Below, one piece after another: positions 51,846-61,710 of a stretch of DNA of 64,000 nucleotides. Source of the stretch: Ianthella basta (lineage: Eukaryota > Porifera > Demospongiae > Verongiida > Ianthellidae); NCBI GenBank assembly GCA_964019415.1, contig OZ025868.1, forward strand, positions 10,105,143-10,169,142. Reading direction: 5' to 3'. The notes under the pieces were generated by a model. It was given only the letters and a program-made list of their open reading frames with translations. It did not search any database and was not told the DNA's origin. The stretch's first letter is position 1; the number at the start of each line of letters is the position of its first letter. A program made the position numbers and the translations under genes.

Positions 51846-54314
51846 CTCCAGATGTTGCATACCACTTCTCTCATGACCATTAGTAAGGCGGGAGACTTAC
51901 CCACCCAAACTGCAGTGCAAGAATCCAGATGTTGCAAACCACTTCTCTCTTGCCCATTAGCAAGGGGGGAGTCTTACCCACCTAAACTCCAGTGAATGAC
52001 TCCAGATTTTGTAAAACACTTCTACCATACCCACTAACAAGTGGGGAGTCTTACCCACCCAAACTCCAGTGCAGGACTTTAGATGTTGCAAACCACTTCT
52101 ACCCTTCCCAATAGCAAGGGGTGAATCTTACCCATGCAAACTCTAGTGCATGACTCCAGATTTTGCAAACCACTTCTCTCCTGACCACTGGCAAGGGGGG
52201 AGTCTTACCCACCCAAACTCAAGTGCATTGCTCCAGATGTTGCAAACCTCTTCTCTCCTGACCATTAGCAAGGGGGGGAGTCTTACCCACCCAAACTCAA
52301 GTGCATGACTCCAGATGTTGCAAAGCATTTCTCTCCTGACCATAGCAAAGGGAGAGTCTTACCCACCCAAACTCCGGTGCATGATTCCTCATGTTGCAAA
52401 CCACTTCTCTCCTACCAATTACCAATGGGGGAGTCTTACATACCCAAATCCATTGCATGACTCCAGATATTGCAAACCACTTCTCTCCTGCTCATAAGCA
52501 ATGGGGCAGTCTTACCAACCCAAACTCTAGTGCATGATTCCAGATGTTGCAAACCACGTCTCTCCTGACCATTAGATGGGGGTAGTCTTACCTACCCAAA
52601 CTCCAGTGTATGACTCCAGATGTTGCAAACCACTTCTTTCCTGACCATAGCAAAGGGGGAGACTTACCCACCCAAATTCAAGTGTATGACTCCAGAGGTT
52701 CAAAAGCACTTTTGTCCTGACCATTAACAAGGGGGGAGTCTTGCCCACCCAAACTCCATTGCATGACTCCAGATGTTGCAAACCACTTCTTTCCTGCCCA
52801 TTTGCTAGGGGTAGTCTTACACACCCAAACTCCAGTGCAGGAATCCAGATACTGCAAACCACTTCTCTCTTGCCCATTAGCAAGGGGGCAGTCTTACCCA
52901 CCCAAACTTCGGTGCATGACTCCAGATGTTGCAAACCACTTCTACCCTTCCCAATAGCAAGGGGGCAGTCTTACCCACCCAAACTCCAGTGCATGACTCC
53001 AGATTTTGTAAACCTCTTCTACCATGCCCACTAATAAGTGGGGAGTCTTACCCACCCAAACTACAGTCCATGACTCCAGATGTTGCAAACCACTTCTCTC
53101 CTGACCACTAGCAAGGGTGGAGTTTTACCCACCCAAACTCTAGTGCATGACTCCAGATGTAGCAAACTACTTCTCTCCTGCCCATTTGCTAGGGAGGAGT
53201 CGTACACACCCAAACTCCAGTGCAGGAATCCAGATACTGCAAACCACTTCTCTCTTGCCCATTAGCTAGGGGGGAGTCTTACCCACCCAAACTCCAGTGC
53301 ATGACTCCAGATTTTGTAAACCACTTCTACCATACCCACTAATAAGTGGGGAGTCTTACCCACCCAAACTCCAGTGCATGACTCCAGATGTTGCAAACCA
53401 TATCTACCTTTCCCAATGGCAAGGGGGGGGTCTTACCCACCTAAACTCTAGTGCATGACTCCAGATGTTGCAAAGCACTTCTCTCCTGACCATTAGCTAA
53501 GAGGGAGTCATACCCACCCAAACTCCACTGCATGACTCTAGATCTTGAAAACCACTTCTCTCCTGACCATTAGCAAAGGGGGAGTCTTACCCACCCAAAC
53601 TCCAGTGCAGGATTCCAGATACTGCAAAGCACTTCTATCTTGCCCATTAGCAAGAGGGGAGTCATACCCACTCAAACTTCAGTGCATGACTCCAGATGTT
53701 GCAAACCACTTCTCTCCTGACCATAGCAAGGGGGGAGGCTTACCCATGCAAACTCAAGTGCATGACTACAGATGTTGCAAACCACTTCTCTCCTGACCAT
53801 TAGCAAGGGGGGAGTCTTACCCACCCTAACTCCAGTGCATGACTCCAGATGTTGCAAACCACTTCTATCTTGCCCATTAGCAAGGAGGGAATCTTACCCA
53901 TTCAAACTCCAGTGCATGACTCCAGATGTTGCAAACCACTTTTCTCTTGCCCATTAGCAAGGGGGGAGTCTTACCCACCCAAACTCAAGTACATGACTCC
54001 AGATGTTGCATACCACTTCTCTCCTGTCCATTTGCAAGGGGGTAGTCTTATCCACCAAAACTCCAGTGCATGACTCCAGATGTTGAAAAGCACTTCTCTC
54101 CTGACCATTAGCAAGGGGGGAGTCTTACCCACTCAAACTCCGGTGCATGATTCCACATGTTGCAAACCACTTCTCTCCTACCCATTAGCAATGGGGGAGT
54201 CTTACCTACCCAAACTCCAATGCATGACTCCAGATGTTGCAAACCACTTCTCTCCTGCTCATAAGCAAGGGGGGAGTCTTACCCACTCAAACTCCAGTGC
54301 ATGACTCCAGATGT
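51846..54314 (+). repeat. 3-kb segmental duplicate, copy E2 (partner 48310-51240)
   Basis: Partner of 48310-51240, shorter by about six monomers in total. A related 231-bp (three-monomer) repetition, at about 51631 and 51862, lies at its left edge. Point differences are sparse compared with block I duplicates. Confidence 0.85.
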
Positions 54315-56060
54315 TGCAAACCACTTCTTTCCTGACCATTAAATGGGGGAAGTCTTACCTACCCAAACTCCTGTGCATGACTCCAGATGTTGCAAACCAC
54401 TTCTCTCCTGACCATTAGCAAAGGGGGAGTCTTACCCACCCAAACTCTAGTGCAGGAATCCAGATACTGCAAACCACTTCTCTCTTGCCCATTAGCAAGG
54501 GGGGAGTCTTACCCACCCAAACTCCGGTGCATGACTTTAGATTTTGTAAACCACTTCTACCATACCCACTAACAAGTGGGGAGTCTTACCCACCCAAACT
54601 CCAGTGCATGACTCCAGATGTTGCAAACCACTTCTCTCCTGACCATTAGCAAGGGGGGAGTCTTACCCATGCAACCTCAAGTGCATGACTCCAGATGTTG
54701 CAAACCACTTCTCTCCTGACCATTAGCAAGGGGGGTGTCTTACCCACCCAAACTCCGGTGCATGATTCCCCATGTTGCAAACCACTTCTCTCCTACCCAT
54801 TAGCAATGGGGGAGTCTTACCTACCCAAACTCCATTGCATGACTCCAGATGTTGCAAACCACTTCTCTCCTGACCATTAGCAAGGGGGGAGTCTTACCCA
54901 TGCAAACTCAAGTGCATGACTCCAGATGTTGCAAACCACTTCTCTCCTGCCCATTAGCAAGAGGGGAGTCTTACCCACCCAAACTCCGGTGCAATATTCC
55001 ACATGTTGCAAACCACTTCTCTCCTACCCATTAGCAATGGGGGAGTCTTACCTACCCAAACTCCATTGCATGACTCCAGATGTTGCAAACCACTTCTCTC
55101 CTGCTCATAAGCAAGGGGGGAGTCTTACCCACCCAAACTCCAGTGCATGACTCCAGATGTTGCAAACACTTCTTTCCTGACCATTAAATGGGGGAAGCCT
55201 TACCTACCCAAACTCCTGTGCATGACTCCAGATGTTGCAAAACGCTTCTCTCCTGACCATTAGCAAAGGGGGAGTCTTACCCACCCAAACTCAAGTGCAG
55301 GAATCTAGATACTGCAAACCACTTCTCTCTTGCCCATTAGCAAGGGGGGGAGTCTTACCCACCCAAACTCCAGTGCATGACTTTAGATTTTGTAAACCAC
55401 TTCTACCATACCCACTAACAAGTGGGGAGTCTTACCCACCCAAACTCCAGTGCATGACTCCAGATGTTGCAAACCACTTCTCTCCTGACCATTAGCAAAG
55501 GGGGAGTCTTACCCATGCAAACTCAAGTGCATGACTCCAGATGTTGCAAACCACTTCTCTCCTGACCATTAGCAAGGGGGGAGTCTTACCCACCCAAACT
55601 TTAGTGCATGACTCCAGATGTTGCAAAGCACTTCTCTCCTGACCATTAGCAAAGGGGGAGTCTTACCCACCCAAACTCCAGTGCAGGAATCCAGATACTG
55701 CAAACCACTTCTCTCTTGCCCATTAGCAAGGGGGAGTCTTACCCACCCAAACTCCAGTGCATGACTCCAGATTTTGTAAACCACTTCTACCATACCTACT
55801 AACAAGTGGGGAGTCTTGCCCACCCAAACTCCAGTGCATGACTCCAGATGTTGCAAACCACTTCTACCCTTCCCAATAGCAATGGGGGAGTCTTACCTAC
55901 CCAAACTCCATTGCATGACTCCAGATGTTGCAAACCACTTCTCTCCTGCTCATAAGCAAGGGGGGAGTCTTACCCTCCCAAACTCCAGTGCATGACTCCA
56001 GATGTTGCAAACACTTCTTTCCTGACCATTAAATGGGGGAAGTCTTACCTACACAAACTC
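54070..56060 (+). repeat. 845-bp (11-monomer) higher-order repeat, about 2.3 units
   Basis: The rare monomer CCTGACCATTAAATGGGGGA occurs at 54341, 55186 and 56031, exactly 845 bp apart (11 monomers minus 2 bp). The intervening variant order is broadly shared, for example CACTAACAAGTGGGGAGTC and TAGCAATGGGGGAGTCTTAC. The second and third units also share a one-base loss giving GCAAACACTTC, so unit 3 derives from unit 2 or the reverse. Confidence 0.85.
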
Positions 56061-56506
56061 CATTGCATGACTCAAGATGTTGCAAACCACTTCTCTCCTG
56101 CTCATAAGCAATGGGGCAGTCTTACCCACCCAAACTCAAGTGCATGACTCAAGATGTTGCAAACCACTTCTTTCTTGACCATTAGCAAAGGGGGAGTCTT
56201 ACCCACCCAAACTCCAGTGCATGACTCCAGATGTTCAAAAGCACTTTTGTCCTGACCATTAGCAAGGGGGGAGTCTTACCTGCCCAAACTCCAGTGCATG
56301 ATTCCAGATGTTGCAAATCACTTCTCTCCTGCCCATTTGCAAGGGGGAGTCTTACCCACCAATGTCCAGTGCATGACTCCGGATGTTGCAAACCACGTCT
56401 ACCCTGCCCAATAGCAAGGGGGTAGTCTTACCCACCCAAAATCTAGTGCATGACTCCAGATGTTGAAAAGCACTTCTCTGCTGACCATTGGCAAGAGGGG
56501 ACCGGG

Positions 56507-56898
56507 GGATTCAGAGGTGGGTTGGGTTCTCATTGGGTAGACTGGGCTCTGTGTAGTTTGTTGTTTGCCCTTGTTGTATTTATATTGTAGTTGTGGGTAT
56601 GGTTGTTGTTTAGTTTTGTGTATCTTTTCTTTCTGTTGGGGTGTGGTGTTACCTATGGGGGAATGATGTAAGACTCAAGTCTTGACAGGTTTTCTTGTGT
56701 TTTACTTTGTATGAATGTTGAGTTGCATTTGAGTGTTTGGGGATTGTTATGTGTTTGCGGTTGGTGGTGTTCTATTGGCATCCTGCTGTGTTGGATGCTG
56801 TCTTTAGTGTGTGGGGTTGGACTGCTGTTAATATTTGTTCCAGGTGGGTGTGGTTTGGCCCTTCTTCCAGGCTACTTTACACCCTTCACCCCTTGGGG
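56507..56898 (-). repeat. PLE pseudo-LTR, 3' copy
   Basis: Downstream partner of 61319-61710 in element orientation, equal in length and about 96% identical. On the element's outer side the satellite resumes within about five bases (56501 leftward). On its inner side the sequence continues into the non-coding tail with GGGGTGCCCCTTTGCG. Equal length with only substitutions suggests moderate age. Because PLE repeats need not start identical, their divergence is only a loose clock. Confidence 0.92.
56670..56683. other. Short hairpin in the 3' pseudo-LTR
   Basis: Same AAGACTCAAGTCTT hairpin as at 61482-61495. The flanking TGT upstream and GACA downstream allow a slightly longer, bulged stem in this copy. 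Confidence 0.5.
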
Positions 56899-57277
56899 TG
56901 CCCCTTTGCGACTAGCAGCAAGTCCTAAACGGAATTACCTGGTTGGTTTTGGTGGGTGTTGTGGGTTGGAGTTGTGCCTTGTTGGGGGTTTCATTGCTCA
57001 TGGTAGGGGTTATCGGCTCTGTTTGTTTCCCCCTTTTATGTGGGTGTTGGGGGTGGAGTGTTTTGTGGTGGGTGGTCTCGTGCTCGTGTTTGTGTTGTGG
57101 TTAGGTATTGTTTGGGTTGTTCCATGCATTCTCAGTTCATGCTGGATATATAAGTCACGATTAGTATATACAACAGTTCGAATATGTAAGTGGTGGTTAT
57201 GAAGTCACACTGTGTGTGGGGTGGTTAGGTGAATGTTGTGTTACATGGGTATTGTTACATGTTTTAGTTAGGTTCTG
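56899..57277 (-). other. PLE 3' non-coding region
   Basis: G/T-rich on the plus strand, lying between the end of the lysine-rich frame and the 3' pseudo-LTR. A plus-strand open stretch here (within 56711-57202) is a composition artefact rich in Trp, Cys, Val, Leu and Gly. I see no motif, RNA gene or satellite. Confidence 0.6.
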
Positions 57278-57764
57278 TTAGTGTTTCTTGGGTTTCTTTC
57301 CTTTTCCCTTTCCATTCTTTTTTGGGGGTTGTGGTCGTGGTGAGTTCTTTGGAGTAGATTGGGGCTCCTTTGTTCCCTCTCCATCATATTTTGCCTCACT
57401 GTGGTTTGAGGCTCTCTTTTGTTTGTGGACAAAGAGTGTCCATAGTTCTCTGTCCTTGTCGGACAGTGTTTTTTTTAATTTCTTGTTTGATTTCTGCATT
57501 GATTCAGGCTGAGTTCTCATCCATTCTCTTGATGAGTTCCCTGTTGGTTTTGATAGCAGCTGAGAGCAGGGAGAGTCCCGCCTCTTTTTCTGCTGCCCAC
57601 CACGCATGTATCTGTTTCCTGGTGGGGTTGGTCCCAGGGAATGTCAATTTAATGTTAATTTGGAAAGCCTTCGGGACCACTTTATGGTCCCTTAGTTCCA
57701 ACATCTTGTCGAGGTTTTTGTCAGCAGTTGTTTGCTGGTGTGGGTTTTCTCCAGGACGTGACAT
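57278..57764 (-). pseudogene. Second, lysine-rich PLE reading frame of unknown function
   Basis: Between the GIY-YIG domain and the 3' pseudo-LTR lies protein-like sequence on the element's coding strand, spread over more than one frame. The first part contains DHKVVPKAFQINIKLTFPG and WWAAEKEAGLSLLSAAIKTN. The later part contains KKTLSDKDRELWTLFVHKQ and ends in a very basic tail, KKNGKGKGKKPKKH. The middle looks helical and charged, perhaps coiled coil, and the tail could bind nucleic acid. I do not recognise a catalytic domain. Small accessory ORFs are reported in some animal PLEs, and the pattern VP-x-x-x-x-I followed by a Trp and a helical stretch loosely recalls one, but this is from memory and unverified. 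It is decayed like the main frame. Confidence 0.55.
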
Positions 57765-58865
57765 TTTCCCTGGATGGTTTTCCTGATGTTGGTTTCTGTT
57801 GGCTGGGTTGGGTTAGGGTTGGTGGTGGCAGGTTGGTTGTTGTTTTTTTGGGATGGGGCTCTCGGTCATCAGGGTGAGCCGTGTCAGCCCACCACTAATT
57901 GTGCCGCTGGGTTGTAGGTTGGGGTTTCTTTTTGCTGCAGGGTTCTGTTGGTATGATATGTGTGTGGAGGGGAGATATAGTTGGTGCTGAGAATGAATGA
58001 GTTTGGACTTCAGGTGGTTGTATGTGTGTTGAATATGTGGTGGTTTTGTTCCTAACCCACATCCTGGTTGTTTGCTTGTCTTTTGCCATGTTGCTGCTTC
58101 CCAAGTCAATAAATGGTTGTCAGGACTTTTTTTTATTGTAGTGTGTTCGAGTGATTGCGTTGGTTTATTTTGAAGTTTGTTGTTTTAATTGGTTAGTTCG
58201 TTTTTGTTTGATTTCTGTGACGTAGTTGGTTTAGTGCAGTAAATGGCGGCGGGTATACGTCAGCACTCGTTACGCGTAGTTCTGGAGAAAATGGAGTACG
58301 CGTGGTCGGCGCTTGTTGTCACTGTACGTTGGGGGTCCATAGTGTGGTTGGGGCTTAGCCGGAATAGGGTGCCCATGTTTGTGGTGTCGCTGTCGTTTTT
58401 GTTGTTGTTGTTGTGGTTGTTGGGGGAGGGAGTGGTTGTAGGTTAGTTCGTAGTCACTGGCTTACGGAGTGAGTGGTGGTGAGTTGGTTCGGTGTGTTTG
58501 GGTTCGGGATGGGTTAGGGTTGCTGTGATTCTTTAGGGTGTTCATCCCGTTTGTTGGCTGTTGTTGTGGGGGAGTTTGGTGTTGGGGTTGTGGGGGTCTC
58601 GTTGGCTTATAGAGTTGCAAGTTGTGTGTGGACCCTTGTGAGCGTGTACGAGCGTCCGAAGTAGGTAGGTAGGTTGGTTGTCTGTAGGATGGATTTGGTG
58701 TGGTAGGTATTGTTGGTGTCTCGCTGGTCGCTGGGGTAGGGTTGATTTTTGGGGTGGGGTGGGGTTTGTGTAGGTGGGGTCGGGTGTGGGTTGTGTTGTG
58801 TTGTGTTGTGGGTCTTCTTTGTGTTTGGATTTTCTTCATTTTGTTTGGGTTGTGGTATCGGTGGA
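57765..58865 (-). other. PLE non-coding or unassigned region, A/C-rich on the coding strand
   Basis: Plus-strand sequence is strongly G/T-rich with many TGTTG and GGTTG runs. Minus-strand open stretches here are Thr/Pro/Gln/His/Asn-rich low-complexity translations without recognisable motifs. I see no domain. It may be untranslated sequence between the two PLE reading frames, or a badly decayed N-terminal part of the second frame. Confidence 0.6.
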
Positions 58866-59300
58866 GATATAGTTGAGACCGAGGGGTGTGATGGTGGATA
58901 GTGTGTTGATCCAGTATGTTTCCTTGGTCTGTAGGTCGCTTTCGGCATTTCTTTTGTCTGTCTGTGTCTGTATGTATGTGTGGTCTATGGCTTCAATTTA
59001 TATGTCATTGATTGTGTGTTGGTTGTTCCTGAAGTGGCATGTTGATTCACATGAGGTGTTACGTTTCACATCTGCTTTCATTTTTCTGTAGTCGTGTGTG
59101 TAGACTGCCTAGTGTTTGGCCAACATATTGTTTGTGGCATCTCTTACAGGTGACTAGGTAGACAATTCCAGTGCTCCTACATGTGTAGTTGCATTTTGTT
59201 GTGTGTGTTGTTCCAAGTGTGGTACTTTGGAATTGGTGTCTTATTAAAATGTTGGGGCATGTAGGGCATTTTCTGTTCAGGCATTTGTTTGTGCAGTGGG
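58866..59300 (-). other. GIY-YIG endonuclease domain with preceding Cys cluster
   Basis: The sequence GIVYLVTC with YVGQT nine residues on is the GIY-YIG core, here GIVY...YVG. A CxxC (CKRC) sits between the two halves and a four-Cys cluster lies about 30 residues upstream, both seen in PLE nucleases. The C-terminal signature WINTLSTITPLGLN near 58875 marks the end of the domain. This is the family's target-nicking nuclease. Confidence 0.88.
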
Positions 59301-59689
59301 GGTTTAGTGTGGGTCCGTTTATTGGTGTTGTCATTTCTTGTATGTGTCTGATTTTGGCTAGTTTGTTTCTGAGTGATGGGTTTCTTCTGTAGCACATCGT
59401 TATGTTTTGGGGTAGTTCTGGGTTTCCTTTATGTTTGGTTCGGAATCTGGTCCAGTGCTTGTTCACCAGTCTCTGGATTGTTTTGTGGTAGTGGTTGTAT
59501 GTGGTTGTGAGTCTTATTTTTTTGGGAGGAGGGCTGGTTGTGGTTTGTTGATTCATTGGTCTTTTGTGTGTGCTTGTGTCCCGTTCATGGAACCTGATTT
59601 GTTTGTGTTGATTGATAATGTGTGTGGGGTAGCCTCTTTCTCTCAGTTTTTTGTGTGATGGTGTATCATTTGTTTGAAGTTGTGTTCAT

Positions 59690-60740
59690 CAGTGTTGGTG
59701 GTTCTGATCTGTGTGCTTCGCCGATAACTACGTATTCCTTTGTGGGTCCCGGGAGGGTGGAAGGAGTCTGCTGGGACATATAGTTGTTTGTTTGTGGTTT
59801 TGATGTATGTTTTTACTTTGAGTTTGTGTGTTTGTTGGTGATCAGTGTCTTGGTACACCATGGTGTCCAGGAATTGGATTTGGTTTGGGTTCGCTTCATG
59901 TGTGAATTTGATAGTGTTATGTAGTTGATTGATCCTTGCCACATATTTTTCCAGCTCGGGTTCTGTGTCTGTCCAGATCAAGAAAATGTTGTCAATGAAT
60001 CGTTTCCAGCAGTGTATTTTGGGGTGGGTTAGTTGTTGTTCGATTTTGCCCATGAATAGGTTGGCGTAGCTCGGTGCCATTTTGGTTCCCATTGCAGTCC
60101 CCTGTACGTATTTGTAGGTAGCATTTGTCTGCAAAGCGGATTAAGTTGTTCTTGAGAACAATATTCATTAGTTTGTGGATTGCGTTGGGGTGGGGCATGT
60201 GTGTGTGGCGTACAAATATTTGGCTGTATGCTTGCTTTGCATATAGTGTGCCCTCATCATGGGGGATATTTGTGTATAGGGAGCTGATGTCCAATGTTAC
60301 GAGTATTGTGTCTTTGGGGATTTGTAGTGATTCAATGAACAAAACAAAGTCTTTGGTGTCTTTTATGTATGAAGGTAGTTGTTTAACTGCTGGTTGAAGG
60401 TATGTGTGAATGAATCTTGAAATGTTTTCAGTGGCAGAGTTGCAGCTGCTGACAATGGGTCTGTCAGACATGGGGTTCTTGTGTGTTTACTTTAGGAAAT
60501 ATATATGTGGTGTCCTGGCATTGTGTGGGGGTATCAAAAAATTGTGTTGTTTTGTGGTTAACTGTTTGTTTCGGTGCATTTCCTTCAGTGCCTGATTGAT
60601 GGTTTGGATAAGGGTTGTTGTGGGATCAATGTTTAGTTCTATGTAGGTTGTCGTGTCCTTGAGGTGGTCGAGTCCTCTTTGTGTGTAGGTGTCCCTGTCC
60701 TGGATGACGATTGTGGAGCCTTTGTCCGCTTTGTTTATGA
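59690..60740 (-). other. PLE reverse-transcriptase core
   Basis: This stretch holds the consecutive RT blocks of a Penelope-like enzyme in correct order and spacing, from the ADKG box (60718-60729) to the QFLD block and thumb-like region ending near 59690. The combination of SLYTNIP, GTAMGTKMAPSYANLF and FLD is typical of PLE reverse transcriptases and separates them from LINE and LTR enzymes. Confidence 0.9.
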
Positions 60741-61388
60741 TGATGGTATCATCGATCATAAGCTTTCTCAGGGCTTGTCTTTGTTTGTATGTTAGGTTGT
60801 CTCTGGGTTTCAGTGGCATTTGTAATGTTTTGTCTATCTCCTCTTTCATGTCTTCCACTATGTTTATTGTTTCTATATCTATGATGTGTGGGATGTTTTG
60901 TGTTTGGTGGTGACAGTTTGTTTAGGTGTCTCCAGTGGTATTGTTGTTGGTGTGTGTGGCTCCGGGTGGTATTGTTGTTGGTGTGTATGGTTTGTTTTTG
61001 CGAGTGACATGTGGGTTTGTGTGTAGAGTTTTGTGTATGTCCTTTTTGAGTTTGTCGAGGTTGTGTATGATTTATCTTGGGTTAGTCATTTTCGGGTTTG
61101 GTACAAAGGACAGTCCCTTGTTAAGGACCTCCTTTTCGGCTCTTGTGAGTCTTTTGTTGCTCAGGTTGACTATTGTGTCTGTGGTGTTTGGTTGTTGGGT
61201 TCGTTGGTGTTGGGCTTTTTGGCGGGCTTGCGCCTTTTGGTTTTTGTGTTTCCTCAGGTTTACCCTACCAGGAGTTAGTACTCCCAGGAACGCCGCCCGG
61301 GGGGAAGGTTAGGTCAGAGGATTCAGAGGTGGGTCGGGCTCTCTTTGGGTAGCCTGCGCTCTGTGTAGTTTGTTGTTTGCCCTTGTTG

Positions 61389-61396
61389 TATTTATA
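61389..61396 (-). promoter_or_regulatory. TATA-like box in the 5' pseudo-LTR
   Basis: On the element's coding strand the sequence reads TATAAATA within ACAATATAAATACAAC. It is conserved in the 3' copy at 56577-56584. It lies downstream of the possible start at 61447 and upstream of the first conserved coding motif, so a promoter inside the repeat is plausible. A short A/T box can occur by chance, so this is tentative. Confidence 0.3.
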
Positions 61397-61481
61397 TTGT
61401 AGTTGTGGGTGTGGTTGTTGTTTAATCTTGTGTATCTTTTCTTTCATTTGGGGTGTGGTGTTACCTGTGGGGGAATGACGT

Positions 61482-61495
61482 AAGACTCAAGTCTT
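61482..61495. other. Short hairpin in the 5' pseudo-LTR
   Basis: AAGACTCAAGTCTT has six-base arms that are exact reverse complements. The identical hairpin is at 56670-56683 in the other terminal repeat, where flanking TGT and ACA could extend the stem past one bulged G. It is unchanged between copies that differ elsewhere by about 4%. A role in element RNA folding or processing is only a guess. Confidence 0.5.
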
Positions 61496-61710
61496 GACAG
61501 GTTTTCTTGTGTTTTACTTTGTATGAATGTTGAGTTGTGTTTGAGTGTTTGGGGATTGTTATGTGTTTGCGGTTGGTGGTGTTCTATTGGCATCCTGCTG
61601 TGTTGGATGCTGTCTTTAGTGTGTGGGGTTGGACTGCTGATAATATTTGTTCCAGGTGGGTGTGGTTTGGCCCTTCTTCCGGGCTACTTTACACCCTTCA
61701 CCCCTTGGGG

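Larger units (their letters stand above)
28798..56501 (+). repeat. 77-bp satellite array, block II
   Basis: About 360 further monomers of the same satellite in the same orientation. They are more homogeneous than block I, with many adjacent monomers close to the consensus. A variant that loses one T, CCATAGCAAGG instead of CCATTAGCAAGG, is common here. I first see it near 28108, at the very end of block I. Several layers of recent duplication are listed separately. Apart from the 57-bp insertion near 30475 and G-tract expansions, nothing but monomers is present. Confidence 0.97.
58866..61447 (-). pseudogene. PLE reverse transcriptase / GIY-YIG endonuclease frame (decayed)
   Basis: In an intact PLE this protein copies element RNA by target-primed reverse transcription, with the GIY-YIG nuclease nicking the target in the nucleus. 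The N-terminal part near 61090-61180 has the family signature LTRAEKEVLNKGLSFVP. The pre-RT region near 60718-60800 has LTYKQRQALRKL and NKADKGSTIVI. RT blocks follow: RPIVSS near 60455, TLDISSLYTNIP with the first catalytic Asp at 60289-60291, QGTAMGTKMAPSYANLF near 60075, the active-site box near 59990, and QIQFLD near 59870. A Cys cluster (CTNKCLNRKCPTC, about 59257-59295) precedes GIVYLVTCKRCHKQYVGQT (about 59110-59170). The nuclease tail can be followed to WINTLSTITPLGLN near 58875. Family motifs appear in full order, but the frame is broken in several places. The start is uncertain: an open frame begins at 61447 inside the terminal repeat. Confidence 0.9.
56502..61710 (-). mobile_element. 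Penelope-like retroelement (PLE) with GIY-YIG endonuclease
   Basis: A 5.2-kb insertion interrupts the satellite. Read on the minus strand it carries, in order: a 392-bp terminal repeat, a reverse-transcriptase frame with PLE-type motifs, a Cys cluster and GIY-YIG endonuclease, a second small frame, and a matching 392-bp terminal repeat. Directly repeated pseudo-LTRs and an RT fused to a C-terminal GIY-YIG nuclease define Penelope-like elements. The family has no capsid or envelope, and none is seen. The coding part is decayed, with several breaks, so this copy is not autonomous as it stands. The terminal repeats are about 96% identical. The coding strand is strongly A+C-rich. No target duplication is obvious: about six bases of monomer between GGGGA and CACCC seem to be missing. 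Confidence 0.93.
61319..61710 (-). repeat. PLE pseudo-LTR, 5' copy
   Basis: This 392-bp direct repeat matches 56507-56898 at all but about 16 positions, with no length difference. In element orientation it begins with CCCCAAGGGGTGAAGGGTG and ends CACCTCTGAATCC. It contains a TATAAATA-like box (61389-61396) and a short hairpin (61482-61495). An open frame begins inside it and runs into the coding region, as is common in PLEs. Confidence 0.92.

Noticed and set aside
1-56500. Hundreds of open frames of about 60-75 codons on both strands with similar peptides (such as LTISKGGVLPTQTPVHDSRCC).
   Set aside because: They are translations of the satellite. Starts fall on a 77-bp ladder and stops at the CATTAG of each monomer. 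With a 77-bp period each frame meets that stop only every 231 bp, so 61-codon frames are expected. There is no evidence of selection on protein.
56711-57202. Plus-strand 163-codon open frame rich in Trp, Cys, Leu and Val inside the PLE.
   Set aside because: It is antisense to the PLE and results from the G/T-rich plus strand. It crosses the 3' pseudo-LTR boundary and shows no domain.
57860-57880. CTGATGA on the coding strand of the PLE as a possible hammerhead ribozyme core.
   Set aside because: No stem II followed by GAAA and no matching outer stem were found. It lies outside the pseudo-LTRs, where family ribozymes are known to sit.
58462-58948. Minus-strand frames rich in Thr, Pro, His and Gln.
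   Set aside because: Low-complexity translation of A/C-rich sequence with no motif. Part of it overlaps the end of the GIY-YIG region in another frame.
60926-61312. Plus-strand open frame of 128 codons opposite the N-terminal part of the PLE frame.
   Set aside because: The minus strand here carries the PLE signature LTRAEKEVLNKGLSFVP, so the plus-strand frame is a shadow.
56507-61710. Reading the element as an LTR retrotransposon or retrovirus because of its direct terminal repeats.
   Set aside because: The RT motifs and the GIY-YIG nuclease are Penelope-like. No gag, protease, integrase, primer-binding site or TG...CA ends are seen.
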